Positions 63,850 through 64,000 of a stretch of DNA of 64,000 nucleotides are shown here, in pieces. Numbering within the stretch: the stretch's first letter is position 1; each line of letters starts with the position of its first letter. The notes under the pieces are model-generated. The model ran no database searches, was not told the origin of the DNA, and was given only the letters and a program-made list of their open reading frames with translations. The DNA is taken from positions 1 through 64,000 of the forward strand of contig QHXQ01000024.1 of the NCBI GenBank assembly GCA_003223935.1, read 5' to 3'. The DNA is from Acidobacteriota bacterium (GTDB taxonomy: Bacteria > Acidobacteriota > Blastocatellia > Pyrinomonadales > Pyrinomonadaceae). The position numbers were made by a program, and so were the translations under genes.

Positions 63850-64000
63850 TCATTCCTGCTCAGTCCCTCTTCCCGCCAGCAACAGATAGGTGTAGAGCGC
63901 GATGCCGGTCAGCACGGCGATGCTGAACTTGAAGCCGGGGTTGATCGGCGCGGGCGAGATGAAGCCTTCGATTGTGCCGGCGACGGCGAGGAATGGGATA
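63850..64000 (-). CDS. SpoIIM-like (DUF95) membrane protein, C-terminal fragment at window edge
   Basis: Reading the minus strand from the window end, 50 codons run to a TGA at 63850-63852. The sequence contains AGTIEGFISPAPINPGFKF followed by a hydrophobic helix (IAVLTGIALYTYLLLAG). The IEGFISP segment before a last transmembrane helix is characteristic of the SpoIIM/DUF95 family. These proteins are found in non-sporulating bacteria too, frequently near DUF58/MoxR/DUF4129 loci. The gene is convergent with the helical-repeat gene. Confidence 0.75.
   Translation of the reverse strand, partial: IPFLAVAGTIEGFISPAPINPGFKFSIAVLTGIALYTYLLLAGRGTEQE

Overview
The window is high-GC, gene-dense bacterial chromosome. 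The best taxonomic guess is Acidobacteriota, probably class Blastocatellia. This rests on content rather than on a marker gene: three very long Oar-like TonB-dependent receptors with N-terminal carboxypeptidase-regulatory domains, a VWFA-related protein of the acidobacterial type, a FecR/DUF6600 protein, a TIGR03437-like C-terminal domain, a secreted DUF5117-type metalloprotease and a large sortilin-type BNR propeller. There is no rRNA, and no integrase, transposase, phage gene or CRISPR array was seen.

Layout. 1-7243: two minus-strand Oar-like receptors, the first cut by the window edge. 7640-8250: remains of a Ser/Thr kinase gene. 8379-8451: tRNA-Ala(GGC). 8521-13782: mainly housekeeping genes (enoyl-CoA hydratase, PilZ protein, 3-hydroxyacyl-CoA dehydrogenase, thioredoxin reductase, methyltransferase, HxlR regulator). 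14171-22540: three large secreted proteins (a GH13 amylase with a multidomain tail, a propeller protein, a FecR/DUF6600 protein). 22541-23453: a long structured non-coding stretch. 23454-24928: a BlaI/M56 pair. 24981-31715: topoisomerase IB, a PD-(D/E)XK-like protein, a zinc-ribbon coiled-coil protein, a class A beta-lactamase-like protein, a quinone oxidoreductase, a lipid kinase and a multiheme cytochrome. 31753-34317: ribose-5-phosphate isomerase B and transketolase, an apparent operon of the non-oxidative pentose phosphate pathway. 34488-39106: subtilase, small protein, PDZ/radical-SAM/DUF512 protein and TPR protein. 39107-39600: AT-richer non-coding leader. 39601-45780: a third Oar-like receptor and a VWFA-related protein in convergent orientation, separated by two terminators.

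46036-59258 holds the components of a MoxR/DUF58/DUF4129/DUF4350 locus (membrane protein, DUF4129, DUF4350, a hypothetical secreted protein, MoxR ATPase, DUF58). A propeller gene and an oppositely oriented metalloprotease separate MoxR from its usual partner DUF58. The last 151 bases encode the C-terminus of a SpoIIM-like membrane protein, a family often found near such loci.

The most interesting accessory segment is 59565-63838. It holds a stand-alone AraC DNA-binding domain, a 77-residue secreted six-cysteine peptide followed by a 12-bp terminator stem, a secreted protein of unknown family, a membrane-anchored CGAC thioredoxin and a 644-residue secreted protein. A second theme across the window is a set of intergenic palindromes built from degenerate 7- to 8-base tandem units, with different units at most loci. 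All functional statements are from motif and family recognition by eye. No database search was run.
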